The notes beneath the pieces were generated by a model, which saw only the letters and a program-made list of their open reading frames with translations, ran no database searches and was not told where the DNA came from. A stretch of 9,800 nt of DNA from Elusimicrobiota bacterium (GTDB lineage: Bacteria > Elusimicrobiota > Elusimicrobia > 2-02-FULL-39-32). Below are positions 1-6,235 of this stretch, piece after piece. The first letter of the stretch is position 1, and each line of letters begins with the position of its first letter. A program made the position numbers and the translations under genes. The DNA lies in contig JAHFBY010000029.1 of the NCBI GenBank assembly GCA_023249835.1, forward strand, positions 1 to 9,800, read 5' to 3'.

Positions 1-1
1 C

Positions 2-1738
2 AGTCAGGTTTTGGCTTGCGGCTGGGTGGACTGTTATCGCAATCATGGAGGGGTATTGTTTTTGGACCTGCGGGACCGTACGGGTTTGGTCCAGATCGTG
101 GTGCAGCCCGATAATCCAGCGCTATTTGCAACCGGGGAGACTTTGCGCTCGGAATTTGTGGTCGCGGTTTCGGGAGTCGTTCGCCGCCGCCCGGACGGGA
201 CGATCAACGCCAACTTGCCCACCGGGGAAATTGAAATCCTGGCCCAGGGCATTGAGATTTTAAACGCTTCTCAGACGCTTCCTTTTGAAATTTCTCAATA
301 TTCGCACGTTTCCGAAGAGGTACGCTTGCAGTACCGCTATTTGGATTTGCGCCGGCCGCGACTGCAGCGCAACCTTATTTTACGCCATAAGATTTGCCAG
401 GCGATCCGCGCCGAATTGAACCGAGAGTTGTTTTTAGAAATTCAGACCCCGATGTTGACCAAGTCCACCCCTGAAGGCGCGCGCGACTATTTGGTGCCGT
501 CGCGGTTAAACCCCGGGTCCTTCTACGCTTTGCCCCAATCGCCGCAGATTTTTAAGCAGATCCTAATGGTGGGCGGCATGGAAAAATATTATCAAATCGT
601 GCGCTGCTTCCGCGACGAAGATTTGCGCTCTGACCGCCAACCCGAATTCACCCAAATCGATATCGAGATGTCCTTTGCGGATGAATCCGACGTGATGATC
701 TTGACCGAGAAGCTGGTGGCCGCGGCTTTTGAGGTCGCTACCGGGAAAAAGTGTAGACTACTCATGCGCCGCGTAACTTATCAAGAAGCCATGGACCGCT
801 ACGGCTCCGACCGTCCGGACTTGCGCTATGGTTTGGAAATTACTGATTTAAGCGAAATTTTAAAAGACTGCCAGTTCCAGGTTTTTGCCAACGTGCTCAA
901 AAGCAACGGCATTGTGCGCGCCCTTCGTTTTCCCGAGGGCGGAAGTTTTTCGCGTTCGGAGATTGACAACTTAACTCAATTCGTGATTCGTTTGGGAGCT
1001 AAGGGTCTGGCTTGGATGAAGTTCACTGCTGCGGGTGCGGAGTCCAACATCGTTAAATATTTTACCCCGGCGGAATTGACCGCAATCGCGGCTGCGGCGC
1101 AAGCGAAGGAGGGGGACATCCTCTTTTTTGCCGCCGGACCCTGGAAAGGAGCTCTCTCCATATTGGGCTCTTTGCGGCAGGAGTTGGCCAAACGAAACCA
1201 GCTCATTAAAGATAAGGATCAATTTGAGTTTTTATGGGTCACGGATTTTCCTTTATTGGAAAAAGATGAGAAGGAAAACCGCTGGTCTAGTATGCACCAC
1301 CCTTTCACTGCTCCGCAAGCCGGTGACGTGGCTCTCTTAGACAGCGCGCCGGGAAAAGTGAGGGCGCGCGCCTACGATATTGTTTTAAATGGTACGGAGT
1401 TGGGCGGCGGTTCCATCCGTATCCACCGGGGCGATTTACAAAAAAAAGTTTTCGGTGTTTTAGGCGTCAACGAAGAAAGCGCCAAAGAAAAGTTCGGGTT
1501 TTTAATCGACGCCTTAAATTTTGGCGCGCCTCCGCACGGCGGTATTGCTCTGGGCCTGGACCGCATGGTAGCCATTTTCTTAGGTGAGGACTCGATCCGT
1601 GACACCATTGCTTTTCCTAAAACCCAAAAAGGCGTCTGCCTAATGTCCGGCTCCCCCTCACCTGTTAGCGCCAACCAATTAAAAGAGCTTTCCATTAATG
1701 TTCATAAGCCTCTAACCGGCTGCTCTGCAAGTTCCTAA
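2..1738 (+). CDS. aspS: Aspartyl-tRNA synthetase, bacterial type, 5'-truncated by the window edge
   Basis: Class II aminoacyl-tRNA synthetase that activates Asp with ATP and loads it onto tRNA(Asp) in the cytoplasm. The frame is open to the left edge (S-Q-V before the TTG at 11), so that TTG is internal. Alignment to E. coli AspRS from memory suggests about 15 N-terminal residues are missing. Visible parts in order: N-terminal OB-fold anticodon-binding domain (GWV, then [12 protein letters not shown]), hinge (RYLDLRRP), class II core with [13 protein letters not shown] and [11 protein letters not shown], motif 2 ([18 protein letters not shown], from nt 608), a GAD-type insertion, and motif 3 (GLDR, ending nt 1564). 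The inserted domain and total length fit the bacterial type of about 590 residues. His at nt 44-46 and Gly at nt 197-199 occupy the two positions reported in Pseudomonas aeruginosa to allow charging of tRNA(Asn) as well. Family assignment is certain; dual specificity is inference. Confidence 0.97.
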   Translation, partial: SQVLACGWVDCYRNHGGVLFLDLRDRTGLVQIVVQPDNPALFATGETLRSEFVVAVSGVVRRRPDGTINANLPTGEIEILAQGIEILNASQTLPFEISQYSHVSEEVRLQYRYLDLRRPRLQRNLILRHKICQAIRAELNRELFLEIQTPMLTKSTPEGARDYLVPSRLNPGSFYALPQSPQIFKQILMVGGMEKYYQIVRCFRDEDLRSDRQPEFTQIDIEMSFADESDVMILTEKLVAAAFEVATGKKCRLLMRRVTYQEAMDRYGSDRPDLRYGLEITDLSEILKDCQFQVFANVLKSNGIVRALRFPEGGSFSRSEIDNLTQFVIRLGAKGLAWMKFTAAGAESNIVKYFTPAELTAIAAAAQAKEGDILFFAAGPWKGALSILGSLRQELAKRNQLIKDKDQFEFLWVTDFPLLEKDEKENRWSSMHHPFTAPQAGDVALLDSAPGKVRARAYDIVLNGTELGGGSIRIHRGDLQKKVFGVLGVNEESAKEKFGFLIDALNFGAPPHGGIALGLDRMVAIFLGEDSIRDTIAFPKTQKGVCLMSGSPSPVSANQLKELSINVHKPLTGCSASS

Positions 1739-1808
1739 ACCTGTTAAACCTTAACCAGTCCGCCCCATCCCGCTAGTTTTTCCTGCACACTTTAAGATAA
1801 GTGTCGCA

Positions 1809-1838
1809 TTGTTCCCTTGCATCCATTCGAACTATAGT
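1809..1838 (+). promoter_or_regulatory. Possible ssb promoter inside the inverted-repeat element
   Basis: TTGTTC (1809-1814) lies 18 nt before TATAGT (1833-1838). The -10 matches consensus at 5 of 6 positions; the -35 matches only TTG. The -10 lies within the 8-bp palindrome ACTATAGT (1831-1838). Transcription would start near 1845 and give ssb a leader of about 57 nt. ssb could instead be read through from aspS. Confidence 0.35.
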
Positions 1839-1843
1839 GTGTT

Positions 1844-1866
1844 TAAGGTCGGGACACCCGGCCTTA
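1844..1866 (+). other. Compact 10-bp hairpin upstream of ssb
   Basis: Positions 1844-1853 pair with 1857-1866 (nine Watson-Crick pairs and one G-T) around a 3-nt ACA loop. The 3' side overlaps the first bases of the right arm of the 120-bp repeat, so this stem and the long stem cannot form together. No T-run follows directly, so it is not a convincing terminator; an attenuator-like switch is conceivable. Confidence 0.45.
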
Positions 1867-1901
1867 TCTTAAAGTGCGCAGGAAAAAACTAGGGGGGCGT
1901 T

Positions 1902-2285
1902 ATGGGAGAATTAAAGTTATTGCAAATCAATGAGGTGCGTTTGGCCGGGCGTTTGACTAAAGACCCCGAATTAAAAGAGACCAAAAAAGGGCAGGCGGTC
2001 TGCCGCATAGACTTGGCGGTCAACCGCAGCTACAAAGACGCCAACGGCGAATGGAAAGAAGAGAGCTGTTTCATACCGGTCATCGTTTGGCAGGAGAAAG
2101 CCGTGGCTTGCCGCGACTTTCTAAAAAAAGGCAGCGCCATCTACGTAGAAGGGCGACTCAAACAATATTCCTGGGAAACCAGCGAAGGCGCTAAGCGTTA
2201 TCGCTTGGAAGTGGACAGCCGCAAAGTCCAGTTTTTAAATAAGAAAGAGCCTTTGGAATATTCAGTCCAGCCCCCGCCGCTTTAG
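1902..2285 (+). CDS. ssb: Single-stranded DNA-binding protein, short form without acidic C-terminal tip
   Basis: SSB binds single-stranded DNA through an OB fold during replication, repair and recombination. The 127-residue product has the family signature NxVxLxGRLTKDPELK (residues 10-25), the AVNRSYKDANGEWKEESCF block (39-57), IPVIVW (58-63), FLKKGSAIYVEGRL (73-86) and a final strand ending VQFLN (109-113). Trp63 and Trp91 sit where DNA-stacking aromatics are usual. The ATG at 1902 follows a G-rich Shine-Dalgarno (AGGGGGG, 1891-1897). Only about 14 residues follow the OB fold, ending QPPPL. The long flexible tail and the conserved acidic tip (DDDIPF in E. coli) that recruits partner proteins are absent, and I see no tip in the other frames just downstream. 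It may be a secondary SSB, a PriB-like protein, or the main SSB of a lineage with a reduced tail. Confidence 0.9.
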   Translation: MGELKLLQINEVRLAGRLTKDPELKETKKGQAVCRIDLAVNRSYKDANGEWKEESCFIPVIVWQEKAVACRDFLKKGSAIYVEGRLKQYSWETSEGAKRYRLEVDSRKVQFLNKKEPLEYSVQPPPL

Positions 2286-2309
2286 CCCGGGCTCAATTAG
2301 AGGTATAAT
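2281..2309 (+). promoter_or_regulatory. Probable queF promoter with a palindrome in its spacer
   Basis: A perfect -10 TATAAT (2304-2309) is preceded at 17 nt by a weak -35 TTTAGC (2281-2286) that overlaps the ssb stop codon. The spacer carries the 10-bp perfect palindrome AGCCCGGGCT (2284-2293), a possible operator. The start would lie near 2316, leaving a leader of about 27 nt, too short for a riboswitch. Confidence 0.6.
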
Positions 2310-2342
2310 GCAGGCAGCCACTAAAATAAAAAGGAGCGCGCC

Positions 2343-2735
2343 ATGCATTTAAAAGATAAAGAGCGGATTTCACGCACAGGGTTGGACTCACCGTTGCCGG
2401 AACTCGTGGTCTTCCCCAATCAATTTAAAGGCTACACCATCACCCTGCACGTGCCAGAATACACTTCGGTTTGTCCCATGACCGGTCAGCCGGATTTTGG
2501 CGAGATCACTTTGGGCTATATTCCCAACCGCGATTGCGTGGAATTAAAATCCTTTAAGTTTTATGTCCAGGCCTATCGCTCTCTAGGCATTTTCTATGAA
2601 AACGCGGTCAACCGCATGTTGCGCGATTTCGTGGCTGCGGTGAAGCCCCAGTGGGCCTCTATTAAAGGAGAGTTCACGCCGCGTGGCGGCATCCGTTCCA
2701 CGATTGAAGCGGAGTTCGGCAAACGAAAAAAATAA
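2343..2735 (+). CDS. queF: NADPH-dependent 7-cyano-7-deazaguanine (preQ0) reductase, type I QueF
   Basis: QueF reduces the nitrile of preQ0 to the aminomethyl group of preQ1, the last free-base step before insertion into tRNA for queuosine synthesis. The 130-residue length fits the unimodular type I enzyme (E. coli type II is about 280). The nucleophilic Cys is Cys44 in TSVCPMTGQPDFG, with the proton-donor Asp at Asp51; this resembles the B. subtilis Cys55/Asp62 block. The QueF motif ELKSFKFY covers residues 67-74, and FTPRGG covers 111-116. The substrate-binding Glu is retained as Glu86, but the residue before it is Tyr85, where the B. subtilis and E. coli sequences I recall have His. The ATG at 2343 is set by AAGGAG (2331-2336) six bases upstream. 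Stop codon and panD stop face each other across 14 bp with no clear terminator stem. Confidence 0.95.
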   Translation: MHLKDKERISRTGLDSPLPELVVFPNQFKGYTITLHVPEYTSVCPMTGQPDFGEITLGYIPNRDCVELKSFKFYVQAYRSLGIFYENAVNRMLRDFVAAVKPQWASIKGEFTPRGGIRSTIEAEFGKRKK

Positions 2736-2749
2736 AAATGTGAAAAACT

Positions 2750-3109
2750 TTAGCGGTTGGGGCTAGGCTGGAGTTGTTTTACGAAACGGTTGTTGGCGTT
2801 CACCAATATGCTTTTAGGTTTCACGGGTTTGGCGGAGAGCTCAAATCCCATGATGATGATTTCCTCGCCCTTCTTAATTAAGTGCGCGGCGGCTCCGTTC
2901 ATGCAAATAACGCCGGAGCCTTTGGCGCCCACCATAACGTAAGTGGAAAGCCGGGCGCCGGTAGTGTTGCTGGCGATGAGCACTTTCTCGCCCGGCAAGA
3001 GCCCCGCTTTTTTAATTAAATCTTGATCAATGGTAATGCTGCCGATATAGGAAAGTTCGGCGGCAGTGACAGTGGCTTTATTTATTTTAGATCGCAAAAA
3101 CCAACGCAT
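2750..3109 (-). CDS. panD: Aspartate 1-decarboxylase proenzyme (pyruvoyl-dependent)
   Basis: PanD decarboxylates L-aspartate to beta-alanine, which joins pantoate to form pantothenate for CoA. The 119-residue product matches the family: basic N-terminus with Lys8 (the conserved Lys9 of E. coli), VTAAELSYIGSITIDQDL (14-31), RLSTYV (53-58) and NGAAAHL (71-77). The self-cleavage site is Gly23-Ser24, where Ser24 becomes the pyruvoyl group of the alpha chain. The ATG at 3109 is chosen because it gives the expected N-terminus; the frame runs into a stop at 3127-3125 with no other start codon between. No Shine-Dalgarno precedes it, and the likely -10 box ends only 12 nt before the ATG, so the mRNA may be nearly leaderless. 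No panB or panC is adjacent. Confidence 0.96.
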   Translation of the reverse strand: MRWFLRSKINKATVTAAELSYIGSITIDQDLIKKAGLLPGEKVLIASNTTGARLSTYVMVGAKGSGVICMNGAAAHLIKKGEEIIIMGFELSAKPVKPKSILVNANNRFVKQLQPSPNR

Positions 3110-3121
3110 ATAAGGTAAACT

Positions 3122-3151
3122 ATTTTAGCAGTTTTCCATTTTTTTTGCCAA
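3122..3151 (-). promoter_or_regulatory. Probable panD promoter, extended -10 type
   Basis: On the minus strand TTGGCA (3151-3146) is followed after 18 nt by TAAAAT (3127-3122), with a TGn extension just before it. The predicted start near 3117-3113 leaves only about 4-8 nt before the panD ATG. The -35 box coincides with that of the nrdJ promoter on the other strand. Confidence 0.65.
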
Positions 3152-3174
3152 AAATTGTCTAGAAATGTTAAAAT
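3145..3174 (+). promoter_or_regulatory. Probable nrdJ operon promoter, extended -10 type
   Basis: TTGCCA (3145-3150) is followed after 18 nt by TAAAAT (3169-3174), preceded by TGT, an extended -10 (TGn). Transcription would start near 3181, about 24 nt before the nrdJ ATG. The 7-bp palindrome TTGCCAA (3145-3151) supplies the -35 in both directions. The 95-bp gap is too small for a cobalamin riboswitch. Confidence 0.65.
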
Positions 3175-3204
3175 AAATAAATCGCTTAAATTAGGGAGCC
3201 CACA

Positions 3205-5625
3205 ATGGATCGTTTCGAAGAAAGTAATATTGCCGAATTCGCGCCCCTTTATCCTGAAACCGCTGCATTTTTTGAAAATGACTCCCTGCGGTCCCGCGTT
3301 TTCTTAGATAAATATGCTTTGCGGGACCCTTTGGGCCAGGTGGTAGAAAAAACGCCGCAAGAGATGTGGGCGCGCGTGGCCAGGGAGCTGTCCGGAGTGG
3401 AAAAAAGCGTTCCTTTGCAGTCGGAATGGCGGGAAAAATTTTATTGGCTGCTCTCAGATTTTCGGTTCATCCCAGGCGGGCGAATCCTCTTTGGAGCGGG
3501 GAATCCGCGCAAAGTGACATTGCTGAACTGCTACGTTATTCCTGTCAAGCAAGATCGTTTGGAAGATATTTTTGAATGGATGAAAGAAGCGGCCCGCACG
3601 TACTCTTATGGAGGCGGTGTTGGGACGGACATTTCGGTTTTGCGTCCCCGCGGTTCGCGGGTGAACAACGCCGCGCTCACAAGTACCGGATCGGTTTCTT
3701 TTATGGATTTATTTTCTCTCACTACAGGCACCATCGGCCAATCCGGCCGGCGCGGCGCTTTAATGATAACGATGCGCGACTCTCATCCCGACAGTTTAGA
3801 CTTCATTCGCGTTAAACGGAATTTAAAAACGGTGCGTTTTGCTAATATTTCTGTGCGCATTTCTGACGCTTTAATGCACGCCGTGGAAAAAGACGCTGAT
3901 TTTCCGGTTTATTTTGAAAATGAAAAAGTTAAGATAGGGCGCACTATCCGCGCCCGGGAATTATGGAACGAATTGATTGGCGGCGCGCACGCTTGGGCTG
4001 AACCCGGCGTATTGTTTTGGGACACCATTAAACGCGAGTCCACTTCCGAATACAACGGCATGGAAGTGATCAGCACTAACCCTTGCGGAGAAATTCCTCT
4101 GGAAGCTTATGGCGACTGTTGTTTGGGAAGTTTGAATCTTTCTAAATTTGTAGAGCATGAGTTTTCTGATCATGCCGAAGTTAGCTGGAACGCATTGGAA
4201 AAAGCAGCGCGTTTTGGCGTGCGGTTTTTAGACAACGTTTTAGATTATAACGCGGATAGACATCCTCTGCCAATGCAGGCAGAGGCGTCTCTTTCTTCTC
4301 GCCGTATCGGTCTGGGATTTACCGGACTAGGGGACATGCTTTGTCAGTTGAGGTTAAAGTATGATACTGACCAGGCGATCGAGTTTGTTGACAAGTTGTT
4401 CGATCGGATTAAAAATTTTGCTTATGATGAGAGCGCTCGTTTGGCTCAGGAAAAAGGGACTTTTGCAAAGTTTGACGCGCAAAAACATTTCCGTTCATCT
4501 TTTTTACAACGACTTTCCCCGCAAGTGCGCGCGCGCGCGCAGAAGCACGGATTGCGCAACGTCGCGCTCTTGACAGTTCCTCCGGTGGGCAGCGGCGCGG
4601 CTTTGGCCGGTACCACCAGCGGCGTGGAGCCAATTTTTGCCCTTTCTTATACTCGTCGTTCCGAGTCGCTTACCCAAGAATTTTTTAAAGTGTACCATCC
4701 CTTAGTGGCGCGCTATATTAAAATGGCCGGGGCCGACGGCGAGTCGGGGCTCCCGGAATATTTTGTCACTTCGCATCAAATTGCGGCCACGAAGCGAGTT
4801 CTTATGCAGGCTTCGATTCAAAAACATATTGACCACTCCATTTCTTCTACTGTGAACTTGCCGCGCGATTCTTCGGTCGAAGAGGTGGGAAGGATTTATT
4901 TTCAAGCTTGGAAAATGGGTTGCAAGGGCATTACGGTTTATCGGGAAGGGAGCCGCGAAGGAGTCTTGATTACTGAGCAGGAGTCGCGACGAAAAGCGGA
5001 CGACCTTCAAGAGTCCTTAGAAAAAAGCGCGGCGGCCATATCTTTGCCGCGGCAAAGGCCTAAAGTGACTGAAGGCCGCACCGAAAGGGTGGAGACGCCG
5101 CGCGGGCCTATTTATGTGACTATTAACGAGGACGAGTACGGACTGTGTGAAGTTTTTGTGAAGTCGTTGGACGCGGAAGCGGAAGTTACGGGTCGTTTGG
5201 TAAGTCTACTTTTGCGTGGCGGTGTGGACCCCCGCGAAATTATGGAACAGTTGTGGCGCGTGCGTAGCCGGGAAGTCTCTTATGACCGGTCTGTGGACGG
5301 CACAAACGTAGTTGTTACCACGGTGTCTCAGGGAGTGGCCTTGGTGATTGGACGCTATCTCTATGGGGACTCCTTTGACCCTAAAAAAGAATATCCGCGC
5401 GCTTCCACTTTGCCGGAACCTGTACGCAATTCCAAGCAGTTACGTCTGCGTTTTGCGGGCGTGCCCGGTCTTAAAGACCAAGAAAAAAAAACGTTAAACG
5501 TAGAAACGTCCGGACATCCGCAAGCGCGGGAGTTCGCCGGAATTTGCCCGGACTGCGGTGAGACTCTGGCGCATGAAAACGGTTGCGCTGTATGCGCGCA
5601 CTGCGGACACTCTCGCTGCGGTTAA
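3205..5625 (+). CDS. nrdJ: Adenosylcobalamin-dependent (class II) ribonucleotide reductase with TSCPD domain and Cys-rich tail
   Basis: Class II RNR makes deoxyribonucleotides using a radical generated from coenzyme B12, with no separate small subunit. The 806-residue protein shows GGRILFGAGN (91-100), Cys109 in LLNCYV, SYGGGVGTDIS (134-144), the catalytic Asn292-Pro-Cys294-Gly-Glu296 loop, Cys305 in DCCLGSLNL (likely redox partner of Cys109), TVPPVGSGAALAGTTSG (457-473), and SSTVNLP followed by GCKGITVYREGSREGVL (572-588). A TSCPD-type domain follows (about 628-720), then a linker, then a four-plus-Cys ribbon CPDCG...CAHCGHSRCG (781-806), likely the redox-active or zinc-binding tail. No N-terminal ATP-cone is evident. 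Shine-Dalgarno AGGGAG (3193-3198) sits six bases before the ATG. It heads a run of closely spaced nucleotide genes; pairing with dcd suits dNTP supply. Use of NDP rather than NTP is the usual assignment for this subgroup, not seen directly. Confidence 0.95.
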   Translation: MDRFEESNIAEFAPLYPETAAFFENDSLRSRVFLDKYALRDPLGQVVEKTPQEMWARVARELSGVEKSVPLQSEWREKFYWLLSDFRFIPGGRILFGAGNPRKVTLLNCYVIPVKQDRLEDIFEWMKEAARTYSYGGGVGTDISVLRPRGSRVNNAALTSTGSVSFMDLFSLTTGTIGQSGRRGALMITMRDSHPDSLDFIRVKRNLKTVRFANISVRISDALMHAVEKDADFPVYFENEKVKIGRTIRARELWNELIGGAHAWAEPGVLFWDTIKRESTSEYNGMEVISTNPCGEIPLEAYGDCCLGSLNLSKFVEHEFSDHAEVSWNALEKAARFGVRFLDNVLDYNADRHPLPMQAEASLSSRRIGLGFTGLGDMLCQLRLKYDTDQAIEFVDKLFDRIKNFAYDESARLAQEKGTFAKFDAQKHFRSSFLQRLSPQVRARAQKHGLRNVALLTVPPVGSGAALAGTTSGVEPIFALSYTRRSESLTQEFFKVYHPLVARYIKMAGADGESGLPEYFVTSHQIAATKRVLMQASIQKHIDHSISSTVNLPRDSSVEEVGRIYFQAWKMGCKGITVYREGSREGVLITEQESRRKADDLQESLEKSAAAISLPRQRPKVTEGRTERVETPRGPIYVTINEDEYGLCEVFVKSLDAEAEVTGRLVSLLLRGGVDPREIMEQLWRVRSREVSYDRSVDGTNVVVTTVSQGVALVIGRYLYGDSFDPKKEYPRASTLPEPVRNSKQLRLRFAGVPGLKDQEKKTLNVETSGHPQAREFAGICPDCGETLAHENGCAVCAHCGHSRCG
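4527..4540. repeat. (GC)7 dinucleotide tract inside nrdJ
   Basis: Seven GC units encode part of V-R-A-R-A in nrdJ (about residues 441-445). Alternating purine-pyrimidine tracts can slip during replication or adopt Z-form DNA. A function is not implied. Confidence 0.7.
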
Positions 5626-5648
5626 ACATTTAATTTAAGGAGAAAAAG

Positions 5649-6209
5649 ATGTCGGTAAAGTCGGATTCATGGATTAAAAAAATGGCAACGGAAGAAGGGA
5701 TGATCCATCCTTTTGTAGATGGACAGGTCAGTAAAGGCGTAATTTCTTATGGTGTTTCTTCCTACGGATATGATATTCGGGTGGGCCGTGATTTTAAGGT
5801 GTTCACCAACACGTTTGGAGCTGTTGTAGACCCAAAAAATTTTGACCCTAAAGCTTTTGTGGACATTGTAACCGACGACTTTATCACTGTTCCTCCCAAC
5901 TCGTTTGCTTTGGCTAGAACAGTTGAATATTTTAAGATTCCACGCAACGTGATTACCCTTTGTGTAGGCAAAAGCACTTACGCCCGATGCGGGATCATCG
6001 TTAACGTTACTCCCTTTGAACCGGAGTGGGAGGGTTTTGTGACTTTGGAAATTTCTAACACCACGCCGTTGCCCGCTAAAATCTATGCAAACGAAGGAAT
6101 TGCGCAGGTGTTGTTTTTTGAATCTGACCAGGTTTGCGCAGTTTCCTACGCGGACAAAAAAGGGCAATATCAAAAGCAAGGGGAAATCACCCTTCCCAAA
6201 ACTAAATAA
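5649..6209 (+). CDS. dcd: dCTP deaminase
   Basis: Dcd deaminates dCTP to dUTP, which dUTPase and thymidylate synthase then turn into dTMP. The 186-residue product closely resembles the roughly 188-residue proteobacterial form: [10 protein letters not shown] (4-13), [16 protein letters not shown] (31-46), [15 protein letters not shown] (59-73), [20 protein letters not shown] (82-101), [16 protein letters not shown] (107-122), then [14 protein letters not shown] (124-137), with catalytic Glu134 aligned to Glu138 of E. coli. The ATG is set by AAGGAG (5637-5642) six bases upstream. It starts 23 bp after nrdJ and ends 26 bp before guaB3, which fits co-transcription. A bifunctional deaminase-dUTPase as in some archaea cannot be excluded from motifs alone, but similarity favours the monofunctional enzyme. 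Confidence 0.95.
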   Translation: MSVKSDSWIKKMATEEGMIHPFVDGQVSKGVISYGVSSYGYDIRVGRDFKVFTNTFGAVVDPKNFDPKAFVDIVTDDFITVPPNSFALARTVEYFKIPRNVITLCVGKSTYARCGIIVNVTPFEPEWEGFVTLEISNTTPLPAKIYANEGIAQVLFFESDQVCAVSYADKKGQYQKQGEITLPKTK

Positions 6210-6235
6210 AAAATAGAAGGAGAAGGATCTAAAAC

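Larger units (their letters stand above)
1773..1892. repeat. 120-bp element with long near-perfect terminal inverted repeats, MITE-like
   Basis: The left arm (1773-1801) and right arm (1863-1892) are reverse complements over 28 of 29 paired positions. The exceptions are one A/C mismatch (1787 against 1877) and one unpaired A (1883). Both arms end outward in CTAG. The 61-nt centre encodes nothing. Size, arm length and lack of coding fit a miniature inverted-repeat transposable element. CTAG ends would suit IS630/Tc1-type targets (TA duplicated inside CTAG) or IS5-type YTAR duplications, but CTAG is itself palindromic, so this is not proof of a target duplication. It is not a standard terminator: the T-run lies at the 5' side of the left arm, not after the right arm. 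A structured cis-regulatory RNA is the main alternative. The repeat is seen directly; mobile origin is inference. Confidence 0.75.
1739..1901. other. Non-coding gap between aspS and ssb, mostly filled by an inverted-repeat element
   Basis: This 163-nt gap has no credible reading frame and no tRNA-like fold; a TTCGAAC string near 1826 lacks flanking T-stem pairing. The first 34 nt after the aspS stop hold short TAAACC/TTAACC direct repeats and no clear stem followed by a T-run, so I see no intrinsic terminator for aspS. The rest is the inverted-repeat element described separately, followed by a G-run (1892-1897) that acts as the ssb Shine-Dalgarno site. Confidence 0.8.

Noticed and set aside
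11..13. TTG at position 11 as the aspS start codon
   Set aside because: The frame is open upstream to the edge, and the residues before it (S-Q-V) continue the family alignment, so the true start lies outside the window.
1739..1772. TAAACC/TTAACC short direct repeats after aspS
   Set aside because: Only two to three imperfect copies of a 6-nt unit, too few and too short to be a meaningful array.
1773..1892. Intrinsic terminator of aspS or bidirectional terminator
   Set aside because: The T-rich part is at the outer 5' side of the left arm and the right arm ends in A-rich sequence followed by G-run, so neither strand has a stem followed by a T-run. The 61-nt loop is also too long.
2286..2342. 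PreQ1 riboswitch upstream of queF
   Set aside because: The expected hairpin and A-rich CTAAGG-type tail do not fit. A TATAAT promoter box takes up the gap, leaving about 27 nt of leader.
2736..2749. Bidirectional terminator between convergent queF and panD
   Set aside because: The 14-bp gap is A-rich on the + strand, but no GC-rich stem abuts it in either direction, so I could not support a terminator there.
3110..3204. Cobalamin riboswitch upstream of the B12-dependent nrdJ
   Set aside because: The gap is 95 bp and is occupied by two divergent promoters; B12 riboswitches need about 200 nt, and no B12-box was seen.
6210..6235. Purine riboswitch upstream of guaB3 (or in the 32-bp gap before purE)
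   Set aside because: Both gaps are far shorter than a purine aptamer and hold little beyond Shine-Dalgarno sites.
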